Source: an uncultured Clostridia bacterium
GTDB lineage: Bacteria > Bacillota > Clostridia > Oscillospirales > Acutalibacteraceae
Assembly (NCBI GenBank): GCA_947623505.1
Contig: CANQGT010000003.1
Span: forward strand, 62,001-126,000
DNA length: 64,000 nucleotides
Reading direction: 5' to 3'
The notes below the pieces were generated by a model. That model worked only from the letters and a program-made list of their open reading frames with translations, was not told where the DNA came from and did not search any database. Positions 25,370 to 35,211 of the stretch are shown here, one piece after another. Position 1 is the first letter of the stretch, and the number at the start of each line of letters is the position of its first letter. The position numbers and the translations under genes are program-made.

Positions 25370-26338
25370 TCAAATGGAAACTTCCATAGCAACACGGAAG
25401 AGATCCTCGTCTATATGCTTTTGCATATTGAGGGCTTCAAAAATATCATAATCGACAATATCGCCGTGCCTTGACGCAACTACCTTGTTGCCGATATTTT
25501 TCATAAGCAGCTCCTTAACGGCATAATTGCCCATACGCGTTGCCATTACCCTATCCTTAACGGTAGGAGAACCGCCGCGCTGGATATGGCCGAGTATGCA
25601 GGCGCGCGACTCAACGCCGGTTTTTTCCTGAATGCTTTTGGCGAGATCAACGACGTTTACGCCAACGCCCTCGGCTACGACAATAAGGAAATGCTTTTTG
25701 TCGGTGAGCTGCGTGCGCTTCATTCTTTCGATAACGTCTTTTTCTATATCGAATTTTATCTCGGGTATAAGTATTGACGTTGCGCCTACCGCTATTCCGG
25801 CGTTCAGCGCGAGATAGCCCGAACGGCGCCCCATAACCTCGACTACGGTGCATCTGTCGTGAGATTCCGTGGTATCTCTTATGCGGTCAACGCAATCCAT
25901 AATTGTGTTAAGGCAGGTATCATACCCTATTGTATAATCGCAGCAGGCAATATCATTGTCTATCGTGCCGGGAATACCTACACAGGGAATGCCTCTTTCG
26001 GAAAGATCGCGCGCGCCTCTGAAAGAACCGTCGCCGCCGATAACGACAACGCCGTCTATGCCGTTTTCCTTGCAGGTATGTATTGCTTTCTGCATACCCT
26101 CTTCTGTGGCAAATTCGGCGGAACGTGCGCTGTAAAGCTTAGTTCCTCCCCTATGGATTATATCCGAGACCGAGCGGAGATTCATTTCGATAAAATCACC
26201 GTTTATAAGGCCGTTGTAACCTCTGAGTACTCCCAAAACTCTTATTCCGTTTACACAAGCCGTTCTTACAACCGCTCTCACCGCGGCGTTCATACCGGGA
26301 GCGTCTCCCCCGCTTGTCAGTACAGCAATAGTTTTCAT
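25370..26338 (-). CDS. pfkA: ATP-dependent 6-phosphofructokinase
   Basis: Commits fructose 6-phosphate to glycolysis, 322 aa. TSGGDAPGMNAAVR (ATP site), GGDGSFRGA, and GTIDNDIACCDYTIGYDT with the catalytic Asp. Gly at the position after GGDG supports ATP rather than PPi use. It follows dnaE as in Bacillus-type genomes and has its own promoter. Confidence 0.98.
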   Translation of the reverse strand: MKTIAVLTSGGDAPGMNAAVRAVVRTACVNGIRVLGVLRGYNGLINGDFIEMNLRSVSDIIHRGGTKLYSARSAEFATEEGMQKAIHTCKENGIDGVVVIGGDGSFRGARDLSERGIPCVGIPGTIDNDIACCDYTIGYDTCLNTIMDCVDRIRDTTESHDRCTVVEVMGRRSGYLALNAGIAVGATSILIPEIKFDIEKDVIERMKRTQLTDKKHFLIVVAEGVGVNVVDLAKSIQEKTGVESRACILGHIQRGGSPTVKDRVMATRMGNYAVKELLMKNIGNKVVASRHGDIVDYDIFEALNMQKHIDEDLFRVAMEVSI

Positions 26339-26379
26339 ATTATATTTTCCTCCATTACACGATTATGCAAAACAACATA

Positions 26380-26408
26380 ATTTTACTTAATTACAATCAA
26401 AATGTCAA
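26380..26408 (-). promoter_or_regulatory. sigma-A promoter of pfkA with upstream dyad
   Basis: Minus strand TTGACA (26408-26403), 17 bases, TAAAAT (26385-26380). Directly upstream ATAGCG (26408-26413) and CGCTAT (26420-26425) form a perfect 6-bp inverted repeat that could be the end of the dnaE mRNA or an operator. Confidence 0.75.
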
Positions 26409-26429
26409 TAGCGTAACAGCGCTATATTT

Positions 26430-29400
26430 TTACTTTATAAAAGCCACGTTTTCGTCGCCGAGTATTCTTTTGAGCTCGCTTAGCATCGTTTCGTTTACGT
26501 CAACGTACTTTTCCCTGCTCAGCAGCTCGTATTTCTTCTCGTCGGCAAAATAAAACCAAAGCGGATAGCCGCCGTCAAAAATGGACGTTATATTCTCGGC
26601 GGCGGGAATATTTTTGTCTTCTCTCGATTCAAATCTAAGAAAAAGCCCCGTTTTTCTTTTTTTAGCCGTTTTCTTTTCATCAAAATCTCGGTTTTCAGCA
26701 TTACCGATTTCGCGAGGCGCTTTTGCATTTTCGTCCGGCGGGCCGGATATTTCGTTTGCCAGCACCTTCGGCTCCTTTTCCTCCTCTATTGAAAGATTAC
26801 CCGTTACCGTTATAACCGCCCCCTTTGAAATATACCGTTCATATTCCTCAAGGATTTTTGGAAACACGATTATTTCAATGGAACCGAACAAATCCTCTAT
26901 CGTAACGAAAGCCATATCCTTTTTGTTTCGCGTCTGCTTAACGGTAATTCCGCTTACGGAGCCCACGACGGTGACTTTTTCCCCGTCCTTTATCTTTGAA
27001 AAATCGTTTTCCGCCTCCAAAAGATCTATGGTGCGTGAATAGCCGAGCCTGTTTATAACAGCGTCGTATTTGTCAAGCGGGTGGCCGGAGAGATAAAGAC
27101 CGGTCATTTCCTTTTCCATTTTCAAAAGCTCGCCTCCGGGAAATTCCTCAACATTCGGCATCTCAAAATCAAAGCCCTGAGAGCCGTCGTCGCCGCCCAA
27201 ATCGAAAAATCCCATTTGGCCGTACATACTCTTTCTTCTGTGCTCCTCAAGATTAGTTACAAGAGCCGGAAGAGCCTGAAGCATACTGCGCCTGTTTGCA
27301 CCGAGGCTGTCCATCGCTCCGCTTCTGACAAGGCTTTCCGCGGCGCGTCTGTTGAAATGGCCCGACTGAAGCCTTGAGCAGAAATCCGCCAGACTTTTGA
27401 ATTTGCCCTTTTCGCGCTCTTTTATTATTTCGTCTATAAAATCCGAGCCGAGATTTTTTATTCCGAGCAATCCGTAGCTTATAACGTTGCCCTCGGCAAA
27501 AAAGCCCTTCATCGATCTGTTTACGTCCGGAACGGACAGCCTCAGTCCGAGACGCTTGCTTTCGGCTATATACCTTGCCACCTTATTGGAGGAATCGAGC
27601 ACGGAAGTAAGCAGCGCGGCCATAAACTGAGCCGGGCAGTAACGCTTCAGGTAAGCCGTTCTGTATGCCACAAGAGCGTAGCAGGCGGCGTGGGATTTAT
27701 TGAAAGCGTATTTCGCGAAATCCGCCATTCTGTCAAAAATATCGTTAGCGTCCGCTTCGCTGACTCCGTTTTTCGCGCAGCCTTCTATAAACGTTACTCT
27801 TTCGGCCTCCATAACGTCCTTTTTCTTTTTGCTCATAGCGCGGCGCACCACATCCGCCCTGCCGTATGAATATCCGGCGAGACTTCGGAATATCTGCATA
27901 ACCTGCTCCTGATAGACCATACAGCCGAAAGTGTCCTCAAGTATGGGCTTTAAAAGCGGTGTTTTATAAGTTATTTTTTCGGGATGGCGTGAGTTTTCTA
28001 TAAACGTATCTATCTGCTTTGCGGGGCCCGGGCGGTAAAGTGAGCTTGCGGCTATGAGATGCTCAAGCCGTGTCGGCTTTAAATTCATAAGCATTTGCTT
28101 CATTCCGCTTGATTCAAACTGGAATATGCCCTCCGTCTGCCCTCTTGAAAAGATTTTATATACCTCAGGATCATCGAGCGGTATATTGTTTATATCTATT
28201 CCGGAATTTACCGCGGCGTCGTTGATAACCGTAAGTGTGCGCAGGCCGAGAAAATCCATCTTCAAAAGCCCAAGTTCTTCAAGAGCCGTCATCGTATATT
28301 GCGTAACGGTAAGACCGTCGTTTGACGCGAGCGGCACATATGAATATACGGGATCGTGAGTAATGACCACTCCGGCGGCATGCGTTGAGGTATTTCTCGG
28401 CATTCCCTCAATCTGCCTTGCCGTTTCAATAAGCTCGTTCACCTGCCGGTTTTCCTGCATAAGCGCTTTGAGCTGAGCGGATTTTTCAACGGCGTCGTCA
28501 ATTTTTATATGAAAATCATTCGGTACAAGTTTTGCGACAGCGTCGACCGAAGCGTAGGGCATTCCCATAACCCTGCCGACGTCGCGAATCGCGGCTCTCG
28601 TCTGGAGCGTTCCGAAAGTAACTATCTGCGCAACGTGATCGGAGCCGTATTTTTCGGTTACATAATCTATAACTTCCTGCCTGCGCTCGTAACAGAAATC
28701 TATATCGAAATCGGGCATCGAGACTCTTTCCGGATTGAGAAACCGCTCAAAGAGCAGAGTATATTTCATAGGATCGACATCGGTTATTCCGATGCAGTAA
28801 GCCGCAAGCGATCCCGCGCCGGAGCCTCTGCCGGGGCCTACCGGAATACCCTTGCTTTTCGCGAACGAAACGAAATCGGCAACTATAAGATAATAGTCGG
28901 TATAGCCCATTTTCTCAACCGTATTCAGCTCATATTCGAGGCGGTCGGTGTATTTTTCCGCGTCGCCCAAAAATCTTTTTTTAAGCCCCTCATAACATTT
29001 GCGCCTGAAATATTCAAAATGGTTTTCATTGTTCGGGGTTTCGTAATACGGCAACTTTGTGTGGCCGAACTCGAAATCAAAGCGGCACCTTTCGGCAATT
29101 TTGCCCGTGTTTTCCACCGCCTCGGGTATATCTGAAAACAGAGCTTCCATTTCCTCCCGCGATTTCAGATAAAATTCCTCGGAATGAAATTCAAGCCCCG
29201 TATCCTCGCCGAGAATATGGTTTGTGGCTATGCAAATCAGCACCTGCTGAATCTTACTGTCCTGCTGTTCGATATAATGAACGTCGTTCGTTACCGCAAG
29301 CGGTATCTTCGTTTCGGCGTTCAGGCGTTTTATACCCTCCTTGACCGTTTTTTGCTCATCAAGGCCGTGATCCTGAATTTCAAGATAATAGTTTCCGTCG

Positions 29401-29894
29401 CCGAAAATTTCATTATACCACAAAGCCGTGCGCTTAGCGCTTTCGTAATCCCTTTGCAAAAGCGCCTGCGGTATCTCGCCAGCAAGGCAGGCGGAAAGGC
29501 AAATAAGCCCCTCATGGTATTTTTCGAGCAGATCGTGATCTACTCTCGGCTTATAGTAGTATCCCTCGGTAAATGAAAGCGACACCATTTTTATTAAATT
29601 CTTGTAGCCCGTTTCGTTTTCGCAGAGCAAAATAAGGTGATTGTAATCCTTATCAAGCGCTTTTTCCTTATCGAAGCGCGTGCGGGGCGCAACATAGACT
29701 TCGCAGCCGATTATGGGCTTTATTCCGTGCTTTTTGCACGCCTTGTAAAAATCAACAGCCCCATACATATTACCGTGATCCGTAATTGCAAGGGACTGCA
29801 TTCCGAGCTCTTTGGCTTTAAGCACAAGCTGCTCGATACGGCAGGCGCCGTCAAGCAGAGAATACTCGGTGTGAACGTGAAGATGAGTAAACAT
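26430..29894 (-). CDS. dnaE: DNA polymerase III alpha subunit, DnaE type
   Basis: Second replicative polymerase beside PolC; in Firmicutes it extends RNA primers on the lagging strand. 1154 aa from ATG 29894. PHP domain at the N-terminus (FTHLHVHTEYSLLDG, AITDHGNMYG), palm with GPGRGSGAGSLAAYCIG (about 353-369) and catalytic aspartates PDFDIDF (395 and 397), then tandem helix-hairpin-helix and OB-fold domains (VTVVGSVSGITVKQTRNKKD). The Asn in TNDVHYIE and intact PHP residues resemble active PHP proofreading forms, but activity is not provable here. Confidence 0.97.
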   Translation of the reverse strand: MFTHLHVHTEYSLLDGACRIEQLVLKAKELGMQSLAITDHGNMYGAVDFYKACKKHGIKPIIGCEVYVAPRTRFDKEKALDKDYNHLILLCENETGYKNLIKMVSLSFTEGYYYKPRVDHDLLEKYHEGLICLSACLAGEIPQALLQRDYESAKRTALWYNEIFGDGNYYLEIQDHGLDEQKTVKEGIKRLNAETKIPLAVTNDVHYIEQQDSKIQQVLICIATNHILGEDTGLEFHSEEFYLKSREEMEALFSDIPEAVENTGKIAERCRFDFEFGHTKLPYYETPNNENHFEYFRRKCYEGLKKRFLGDAEKYTDRLEYELNTVEKMGYTDYYLIVADFVSFAKSKGIPVGPGRGSGAGSLAAYCIGITDVDPMKYTLLFERFLNPERVSMPDFDIDFCYERRQEVIDYVTEKYGSDHVAQIVTFGTLQTRAAIRDVGRVMGMPYASVDAVAKLVPNDFHIKIDDAVEKSAQLKALMQENRQVNELIETARQIEGMPRNTSTHAAGVVITHDPVYSYVPLASNDGLTVTQYTMTALEELGLLKMDFLGLRTLTVINDAAVNSGIDINNIPLDDPEVYKIFSRGQTEGIFQFESSGMKQMLMNLKPTRLEHLIAASSLYRPGPAKQIDTFIENSRHPEKITYKTPLLKPILEDTFGCMVYQEQVMQIFRSLAGYSYGRADVVRRAMSKKKKDVMEAERVTFIEGCAKNGVSEADANDIFDRMADFAKYAFNKSHAACYALVAYRTAYLKRYCPAQFMAALLTSVLDSSNKVARYIAESKRLGLRLSVPDVNRSMKGFFAEGNVISYGLLGIKNLGSDFIDEIIKEREKGKFKSLADFCSRLQSGHFNRRAAESLVRSGAMDSLGANRRSMLQALPALVTNLEEHRRKSMYGQMGFFDLGGDDGSQGFDFEMPNVEEFPGGELLKMEKEMTGLYLSGHPLDKYDAVINRLGYSRTIDLLEAENDFSKIKDGEKVTVVGSVSGITVKQTRNKKDMAFVTIEDLFGSIEIIVFPKILEEYERYISKGAVITVTGNLSIEEEKEPKVLANEISGPPDENAKAPREIGNAENRDFDEKKTAKKRKTGLFLRFESREDKNIPAAENITSIFDGGYPLWFYFADEKKYELLSREKYVDVNETMLSELKRILGDENVAFIK

Positions 29895-29939
29895 AATACC
29901 GTTCTGCCTCATTATATAAATTTATCCAATTATGCGTTC

Positions 29940-30494
29940 CTACGCTTCCTGCTTTGATTTTTGCAGAAGCTTATACATCTTTATCATACCTAAAAGATTG
30001 CCCTTAAACGCAAGTGACATTTCGGGAAGTTTTCCGAAATCGCACGGGAAATAGCGCGCGCTGTTCTTTTTTAAATGAATCACCTTGCTGCGCTTGAAAA
30101 CGTCGGCGATAAACTGAGAGCAGAAATATTTTCGTTTCTGAATCAGCGGCATACGCATAAGCCCGAAAATAAGTCCGGCTCTCGCAAAGCTGTATTTATG
30201 CCTGTTTTCAACAAATTCAAGCAGTATTTTTTTGACTATCCTGTATTTTTCCTCGGTGATTTTCATTTCGTAAAGCTCACAGGGATACGGCTTGCGATCG
30301 GGGCGAATATATTTCGTTATTTTTTCAACGATAAAGCCGTTCCAAACGAAGCTGTAAAACGTGTTGAGATCCTCGTCAAGTCCGAGCGAAACGTGGGTGT
30401 AAATTGAATTTGTCATAAATCCCACCATTTTGGAACCGGCGTCCGGAAAACTTGTGAGCAGGACGTAGATTTTTCTGTTTTTCTCTTTACCCAT
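29940..30494 (-). CDS. hypothetical protein, permuted NlpC/P60-like cysteine-peptidase fold, 184 aa
   Basis: No named gene recognised. The pattern resembles the YiiX/YaeF branch of permuted papain-fold proteins: SIYTHVSLGLDE (candidate catalytic His near residue 35), FYSFVWNGF, then YFCSQFIADVF with the candidate nucleophile Cys near residue 124. No signal peptide, so it is probably cytosolic. It sits between whiA and dnaE. Substrate unknown; hydrolase activity is inference. Confidence 0.6.
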   Translation of the reverse strand: MGKEKNRKIYVLLTSFPDAGSKMVGFMTNSIYTHVSLGLDEDLNTFYSFVWNGFIVEKITKYIRPDRKPYPCELYEMKITEEKYRIVKKILLEFVENRHKYSFARAGLIFGLMRMPLIQKRKYFCSQFIADVFKRSKVIHLKKNSARYFPCDFGKLPEMSLAFKGNLLGMIKMYKLLQKSKQEA

Positions 30495-30570
30495 AATGTT
30501 ATGCAGCCTCTTATATAATTATTATGATAAAATTCGGTCTTTTCTTTTATTATTTCCGAACAGAACTTTT

Positions 30571-31461
30571 TTAAATCTGTTTTGATATTTCGATTATTTT
30601 TTGCAGCCTGTGGTTTACGCCGCTTCTGCTGAGCGGCGGATCGCAGCTTTGAGCGAGCTCAGCAAGGCTCATATCGGGATTATCATATCGTATTTTCGCA
30701 AGCGCCCGCAGATTTTCCGGCAGATAATCGATACCCTTTTTCTTTCGTATTTTTTCTATCGCCCTAATCTGAACGGAAACGGCGTTCACCATTCTGTTGA
30801 TATTGGCCGTTTCGCAGTTTGCCTGCCGGTTCGCCTTGTTTCTGAAATCCTTAACGATTTTAATATTCATCATTTCAAACATAGCGTCCGACGCGCCCAT
30901 AATATAGAGGCAGTCCTCGATGGCCTCGCTCTCTTTGAAATATACCACACGGTAGCCGTTTCTTTCGGTGCATTTGGGCTTCAGCTCCGTTTCCTCAAGA
31001 AGAGTGAGCAAACTTTTTGAAAGATTCAGATATGAAACAGTAAATTCAAGATGATAATCCTTTTCGGGAGCGGACGCGGTGCCGCAGGAGAGAAAAGCGC
31101 CGGCAATAAAAGCATTGACGCACTTTTCGCAGTGGAAATTTGAATGATTTATTTTCAGACTTGAGCCCGTTTCATGGCCGAAAGCCTTAAACAGCTTCGC
31201 GGCGTCGCTTTTTTTTGATACGCTCACCGTAAGATTTCTTCCGCCGGCGGATTTTCTCACGGTGCAGTCTATATTGAAAAGCCGTTTCAAAAGGCTCAAA
31301 TACAATTCTGCTATGCTTTCGTTTTCGGTTTGCAGAGAAATCTTTTCTTCCGTAAAGCTCTTGCCGAAAATGCTCATTCCGTAAAGAAGCGCTTTTTTAC
31401 AGCAGGCGGATTCATATTCTGTTTTGACAAGCTCGTCCTTTACCTGAGATGAGAACGACAT
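30571..31461 (-). CDS. whiA: DNA-binding protein WhiA
   Basis: Conserved Gram-positive regulator linked to division/sporulation control; 296 aa. N-terminal LAGLIDADG-like fold (SFSSQVKDELVK start, NAFIAGAFLSCG) and C-terminal helix-turn-helix (LAELAQSCDPPLSRSGVNHRLQKI, about 262-285). Last gene of hprK-glcK-murB-rapZ-whiA, 8 bases after rapZ. The gluconeogenesis factor yvcK, often between rapZ and whiA, is absent here. Confidence 0.96.
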   Translation of the reverse strand: MSFSSQVKDELVKTEYESACCKKALLYGMSIFGKSFTEEKISLQTENESIAELYLSLLKRLFNIDCTVRKSAGGRNLTVSVSKKSDAAKLFKAFGHETGSSLKINHSNFHCEKCVNAFIAGAFLSCGTASAPEKDYHLEFTVSYLNLSKSLLTLLEETELKPKCTERNGYRVVYFKESEAIEDCLYIMGASDAMFEMMNIKIVKDFRNKANRQANCETANINRMVNAVSVQIRAIEKIRKKKGIDYLPENLRALAKIRYDNPDMSLAELAQSCDPPLSRSGVNHRLQKIIEISKQI

Positions 31462-31469
31462 TTTCGCAC

Positions 31470-32339
31470 CTAATTTCTGTTTATATCCCTATGATTCACA
31501 GATACGTTCGTCCAGCGCTTAGCGAAATGCTCCTTGAGCGCCTCCGCTATTGCCACAGAGCGGTGATTTCCGCCCGTGCAGCCGACGGCGAAAACTATCT
31601 GGCTCTTTCCCTCCTTGATATAAAGGGGATTCAGGAAATCAAGCATATCTATAAGCTTTTCAAGCAGTTGATTTGATTCGTCAAAAGAGAAAATATATTT
31701 TTTTACCTCTTCATCAAGCCCTGTTTTGCTTCTTAAACTTTCAACCCAGTACGGATTCGGCAGGCAGCGCACGTCTATAACAAAATCGGCGTCGTTCGGT
31801 ATGCCGTGCTTAAAGCCGAATGAGATAACGTGGATATTCATTATCTCTTTTTCACTGCCGAAAAGTATTTCGGAAAGGCGGTTTTTAAGCTGGCTTTCCG
31901 TTATATCGGAGGTGTCTATAACGTGGTCTGCCCTTTGCCTCAAAGGGCTTAGCATTTCCTTTTCATAAAGGAGCGCGCTTTCAATATCGCCGTTGAATCG
32001 GTTGGCGTAGGGGTGCTTTCTTCTGGTAAGCGTATAACGTTTGAGCGCAACGTGGGTTTTTATATCAAGATATACTACCCTTATGTCATAATTTTCCTCA
32101 AGAGTATTCAGCACATTCAGAAGATAGGTAAAATCGTCCGTTGAACGCGCGTCTATAACAACGGCGACCCTCTTTTTGCCGCTGCGGTTATCTATCAATT
32201 CAAGGAATGTACTGAGCAACGCGGGCGGCATATTATCTATGCAATAATATCCCGCGTCTTCCATAAAGCCTATTGCCGAGGATTTTCCCGCGCCCGAAAG
32301 GCCTGTGATTACTATAAGTTCATTTTTTTCAACAATCAT
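31470..32339 (-). CDS. rapZ: RapZ/YvcJ nucleotide-binding adapter protein
   Basis: P-loop protein of the RapZ family, 289 aa. Walker A GLSGAGKSSAIGFMEDAGYYCIDN at the N-terminus (listed as a region, residues 13-36) and C-terminal AVGCTGGNHRSVAIAE, the UDP/phosphosugar-binding signature. In E. coli it targets GlmZ RNA; the role in Clostridia is less clear. Its start overlaps the murB stop (TAATG). Confidence 0.95.
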   Translation of the reverse strand: MIVEKNELIVITGLSGAGKSSAIGFMEDAGYYCIDNMPPALLSTFLELIDNRSGKKRVAVVIDARSTDDFTYLLNVLNTLEENYDIRVVYLDIKTHVALKRYTLTRRKHPYANRFNGDIESALLYEKEMLSPLRQRADHVIDTSDITESQLKNRLSEILFGSEKEIMNIHVISFGFKHGIPNDADFVIDVRCLPNPYWVESLRSKTGLDEEVKKYIFSFDESNQLLEKLIDMLDFLNPLYIKEGKSQIVFAVGCTGGNHRSVAIAEALKEHFAKRWTNVSVNHRDINRN

Positions 32340-33238
32340 TATTCCGTTACCCTTATCTCCATTTCAAGTTTTACGCCTTTTTCTTTCAGCACCGTTTCAC
32401 TGCATATTCTGCAAAGTTCAAGAATATCGCCGCAGGTGGCATTTCCTTTGTTTATAACGAATCCCGCGTGCTTTTCGCTTACCTGAGCCCCGCCGACCGT
32501 TCTGCCCTTCAGCCCGCACTCCTCTATAAGCGCTCCGGCAAAATAGCCCTCCGGCCGTTTGAAAGTGGAACCGGCGCTCGGATATTCGAGCGGCTGCTTA
32601 GCCTTTCTGCGCGCAAGCAGATCGTCCATTTTTGCTTTTATCTCCGCCTTTTCCGCTTTTTTAAGTTTAAGGTACAGCCCCGTTATTACGCAGCCGTTGC
32701 CGTAATAGGCGGAATGGCGGTAGGAAAGGCGCATATCGCCGCCCTCCAGAAAGCCCTCGTTTCCGTTTTCGTCTATATGGTCGCACCTGAAAAGCACATC
32801 CTTCATCTCACCGCCGTAAGCGCCCGCGTTCATAAACGCGGCGCCGCCGCAGGAGCCGGGAATGCCGTAAGCAAATTCAAGACCGGAAAGTCCGTTTTCA
32901 TAAGCGAATCTGCACAGTTTCATAAGAGAAGCGCCGCTTTGGGCAAAAACAACGCCGCCATCCAAAAGCCGAATATCCGAAAATCCTCCTGAAAAGCACA
33001 TAACGCAGGCGCTTATACCGTTATCGGACACAAGCAGATTTGAGCCGTTGCCGATGGCGATGAGCCTAATGCCGTGCTTTTTGCAGCACTTCACCGTCTG
33101 AGCCGCCTGAAAAACGCTTTCGGGATATACTATCACCGCCGCGTTTCCCCCTACTCTGAACGTCGTATGATCGCGCATAGGTTCGTTTTCGGAATATTTC
33201 ATATTCAGTTTGCGCGCAAGACTGATAATCTCTGTCAA
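32339..33238 (-). CDS. murB: UDP-N-acetylenolpyruvoylglucosamine reductase
   Basis: FAD enzyme finishing UDP-MurNAc synthesis for peptidoglycan, 299 aa. DHTTFRVGGNAAVIVYP, IGNGSNLLVSD, GIPGSCGGAAFMNAGAYGGE and the catalytic Ser in YPSAGSTFKRP; type II length. Cytosolic. Ten bases after glcK. Confidence 0.97.
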   Translation of the reverse strand: MTEIISLARKLNMKYSENEPMRDHTTFRVGGNAAVIVYPESVFQAAQTVKCCKKHGIRLIAIGNGSNLLVSDNGISACVMCFSGGFSDIRLLDGGVVFAQSGASLMKLCRFAYENGLSGLEFAYGIPGSCGGAAFMNAGAYGGEMKDVLFRCDHIDENGNEGFLEGGDMRLSYRHSAYYGNGCVITGLYLKLKKAEKAEIKAKMDDLLARRKAKQPLEYPSAGSTFKRPEGYFAGALIEECGLKGRTVGGAQVSEKHAGFVINKGNATCGDILELCRICSETVLKEKGVKLEMEIRVTE

Positions 33239-33248
33239 AATATCACCG

Positions 33249-34199
33249 TTATTTTATTGAGCCGAGCAACGCGGCGCCGATTATGCCCGCGTCGTTGCCA
33301 AGCTGAGCTTTTACTATTTTTGTTTGTATTTTGCTGTGAATGGAATATCTTTCAGCCATAACGTATCTGTTAAGCGGTTTAAGAAGCGTGTCGCCCTCAT
33401 TGCAGATGCCTCCGCCAACGCAGATCATTTCCGGCTGGAGCGCGTTTACTATGTTTATAAGCCCGCAGGCGACGTATTTTATATAGTTATTGACTACTTT
33501 TATCCCCGCGATATCGCCCTTTCTCATTGCGTCAAAGGCGGTTTTGCCGTTTACTTTTCCCTCCTGCTTAACTATCTCGTGCATAACTGAATCGGGATAC
33601 TCCCTCATCGCCTCTTTTGTTTGGCAAATGAGCGCTGTCGCGGAGGCGTAAGCCTCCCAGCAGCCCTTTCTGCCGCAGGTGCAGGGAGCGCCGTCAATCA
33701 TAATTACCATATGGCCGAACTCGCCTCCGGCGAAGTTGACGCCGTTCACGATTTTTCCGTTTATGATAACACCCGATCCTACGCCCGTTCCGAGAGTTAC
33801 GGCAACGAAATTATCCGAGCCGTTCCCGCATCCGGCATATGCCTCGCCGAGCGCGGCGCAGTTCGCGTCGTTTTCTATGAAAATCGGAATATCCCCGACG
33901 CGATCTTTCAGCATTTGCCTTGCCGGAACATTGTTAAAGCCGAGATTATTGGCAAATTCTATTATGCCGTCGCCGTTTACCGTGCCCGGCGTTCCCATTC
34001 CCAAAGAGGAAATATCGCTAAGCCCCACTCCTGCAATATCCATGGCCTCGCGGCACACGCGGGCAATATCGTCAAATATCTCGTCGGCGCCGCGCGGCGT
34101 AGCGGTCGGCGTTTTCGATTTTCCGAGAATACCGTATTTTTCGTCCACAACGGCGGCCACGATATTTGTTCCGCCCAAATCAACACCAATATTATACAT
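33249..34199 (-). CDS. glcK: ROK-family glucokinase
   Basis: ATP-dependent glucose kinase, 316 aa. IGVDLGGTNIVAAVVD phosphate loop, FIENDANCAALGEAYAGCG (catalytic Asp), GTGVGSGVIINGKI, and the zinc motif GEFGHMVIMIDGAPCTCGRKGCWEAYAS with CxCGxxGC. Clustered with hprK, which suits a carbon-catabolite control unit. Confidence 0.93.
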   Translation of the reverse strand: MYNIGVDLGGTNIVAAVVDEKYGILGKSKTPTATPRGADEIFDDIARVCREAMDIAGVGLSDISSLGMGTPGTVNGDGIIEFANNLGFNNVPARQMLKDRVGDIPIFIENDANCAALGEAYAGCGNGSDNFVAVTLGTGVGSGVIINGKIVNGVNFAGGEFGHMVIMIDGAPCTCGRKGCWEAYASATALICQTKEAMREYPDSVMHEIVKQEGKVNGKTAFDAMRKGDIAGIKVVNNYIKYVACGLINIVNALQPEMICVGGGICNEGDTLLKPLNRYVMAERYSIHSKIQTKIVKAQLGNDAGIIGAALLGSIK

Positions 34200-34214
34200 T
34201 TTATCCTCCTGTCT

Positions 34215-35180
34215 TTAGGAATTCTTCCAAATTTCAAGTTCCTTTTCCTCCGCCTCGAAATCCTCCATTCCGAGGCTCGCCATAAGCTCGCGGGCGGCAT
34301 TGTAGCCCATTTTCTTTTGGCGGTTGTTCATTGCCGCCGTTTCTATGATAACGGCGAGATTTCGCCCGGGATTTACCGGAACCGTTATAACAGGAACCTT
34401 AACGTCAAGTATTATGGCGTATTCACTGTCTATTCCGAGGCGGTCGTAAGCCTTCGTTGAATCCCACGGCTCAAGCTGCACCACCATATCGATTTTTTCC
34501 GAGGCTTTAACGGAGCCCATACCGAAAAGGCGGCGGGCGTTTATAATGCCTATGCCCCTGAGCTCGATAAAGTGGCGTATGTTGTTCGGCGAAGCGCCCA
34601 CAAGCGTATGAGCATCGGTTTTTCTGATTTCAACCGCGTCGTCCGCTATGAAACGGTGGCCTCTCTTTATCAGTTCCACGGCGGTTTCGGATTTTCCCGC
34701 GCCGCTCTCGCCGAGAATAAGAACTCCTTCGCCGTAGACCTCGCACAAAACGCCGTGGCGCGTTATACGCGGGGCAAGGCTTGAATTGAGATACTGTATA
34801 AGCGACGCGAGAAACGGAGAAGTCTCTTCCTGAGTGCGCAAAAGAGGCACCTTATATTTTTCACAGGCGGATTTGAAATAATCGGGTATCTCAAGTCCTC
34901 TTGTGATAACGGCGGCGGCGGGGTGCATTCCCAGCCAGCAACTGAGCGCCTTGTCTTTATCCTCGTCGCTCATATTCTGCAAAAAGCCGAATTCCGTCCA
35001 CCCGAGTATCTGAATACGAAGCGGGTCAAAATAATCAATGTAACCGGTAAGCACTATTCCCGGGCGGTTTATTTCGTTTGTAACCACAAGAATATCATTT
35101 GCGTCCTTCGGAAGATAAATCACTTCAAGGGAATGATTTTCAATTATTTTTTGTAGAGAAACCGAATAGCTTTCCGACAT
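34215..35180 (-). CDS. hprK: HPr kinase/phosphorylase
   Basis: Bifunctional sensor enzyme that phosphorylates Ser46 of HPr to govern catabolite repression; 321 aa. Walker A GESGAGKSETAVELI (about 155-169), the following RGHRFIADDAVEI catalytic loop, LRGIGIINARRLFG signature and the C-terminal NPGRNLAVIIETAAMN. First gene of its operon, with GGAGGT before the start. Confidence 0.97.
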   Translation of the reverse strand: MSESYSVSLQKIIENHSLEVIYLPKDANDILVVTNEINRPGIVLTGYIDYFDPLRIQILGWTEFGFLQNMSDEDKDKALSCWLGMHPAAAVITRGLEIPDYFKSACEKYKVPLLRTQEETSPFLASLIQYLNSSLAPRITRHGVLCEVYGEGVLILGESGAGKSETAVELIKRGHRFIADDAVEIRKTDAHTLVGASPNNIRHFIELRGIGIINARRLFGMGSVKASEKIDMVVQLEPWDSTKAYDRLGIDSEYAIILDVKVPVITVPVNPGRNLAVIIETAAMNNRQKKMGYNAARELMASLGMEDFEAEEKELEIWKNS

Positions 35181-35211
35181 TTTTTTACCTCCGCGCTATT
35201 ATACAGTTTTT

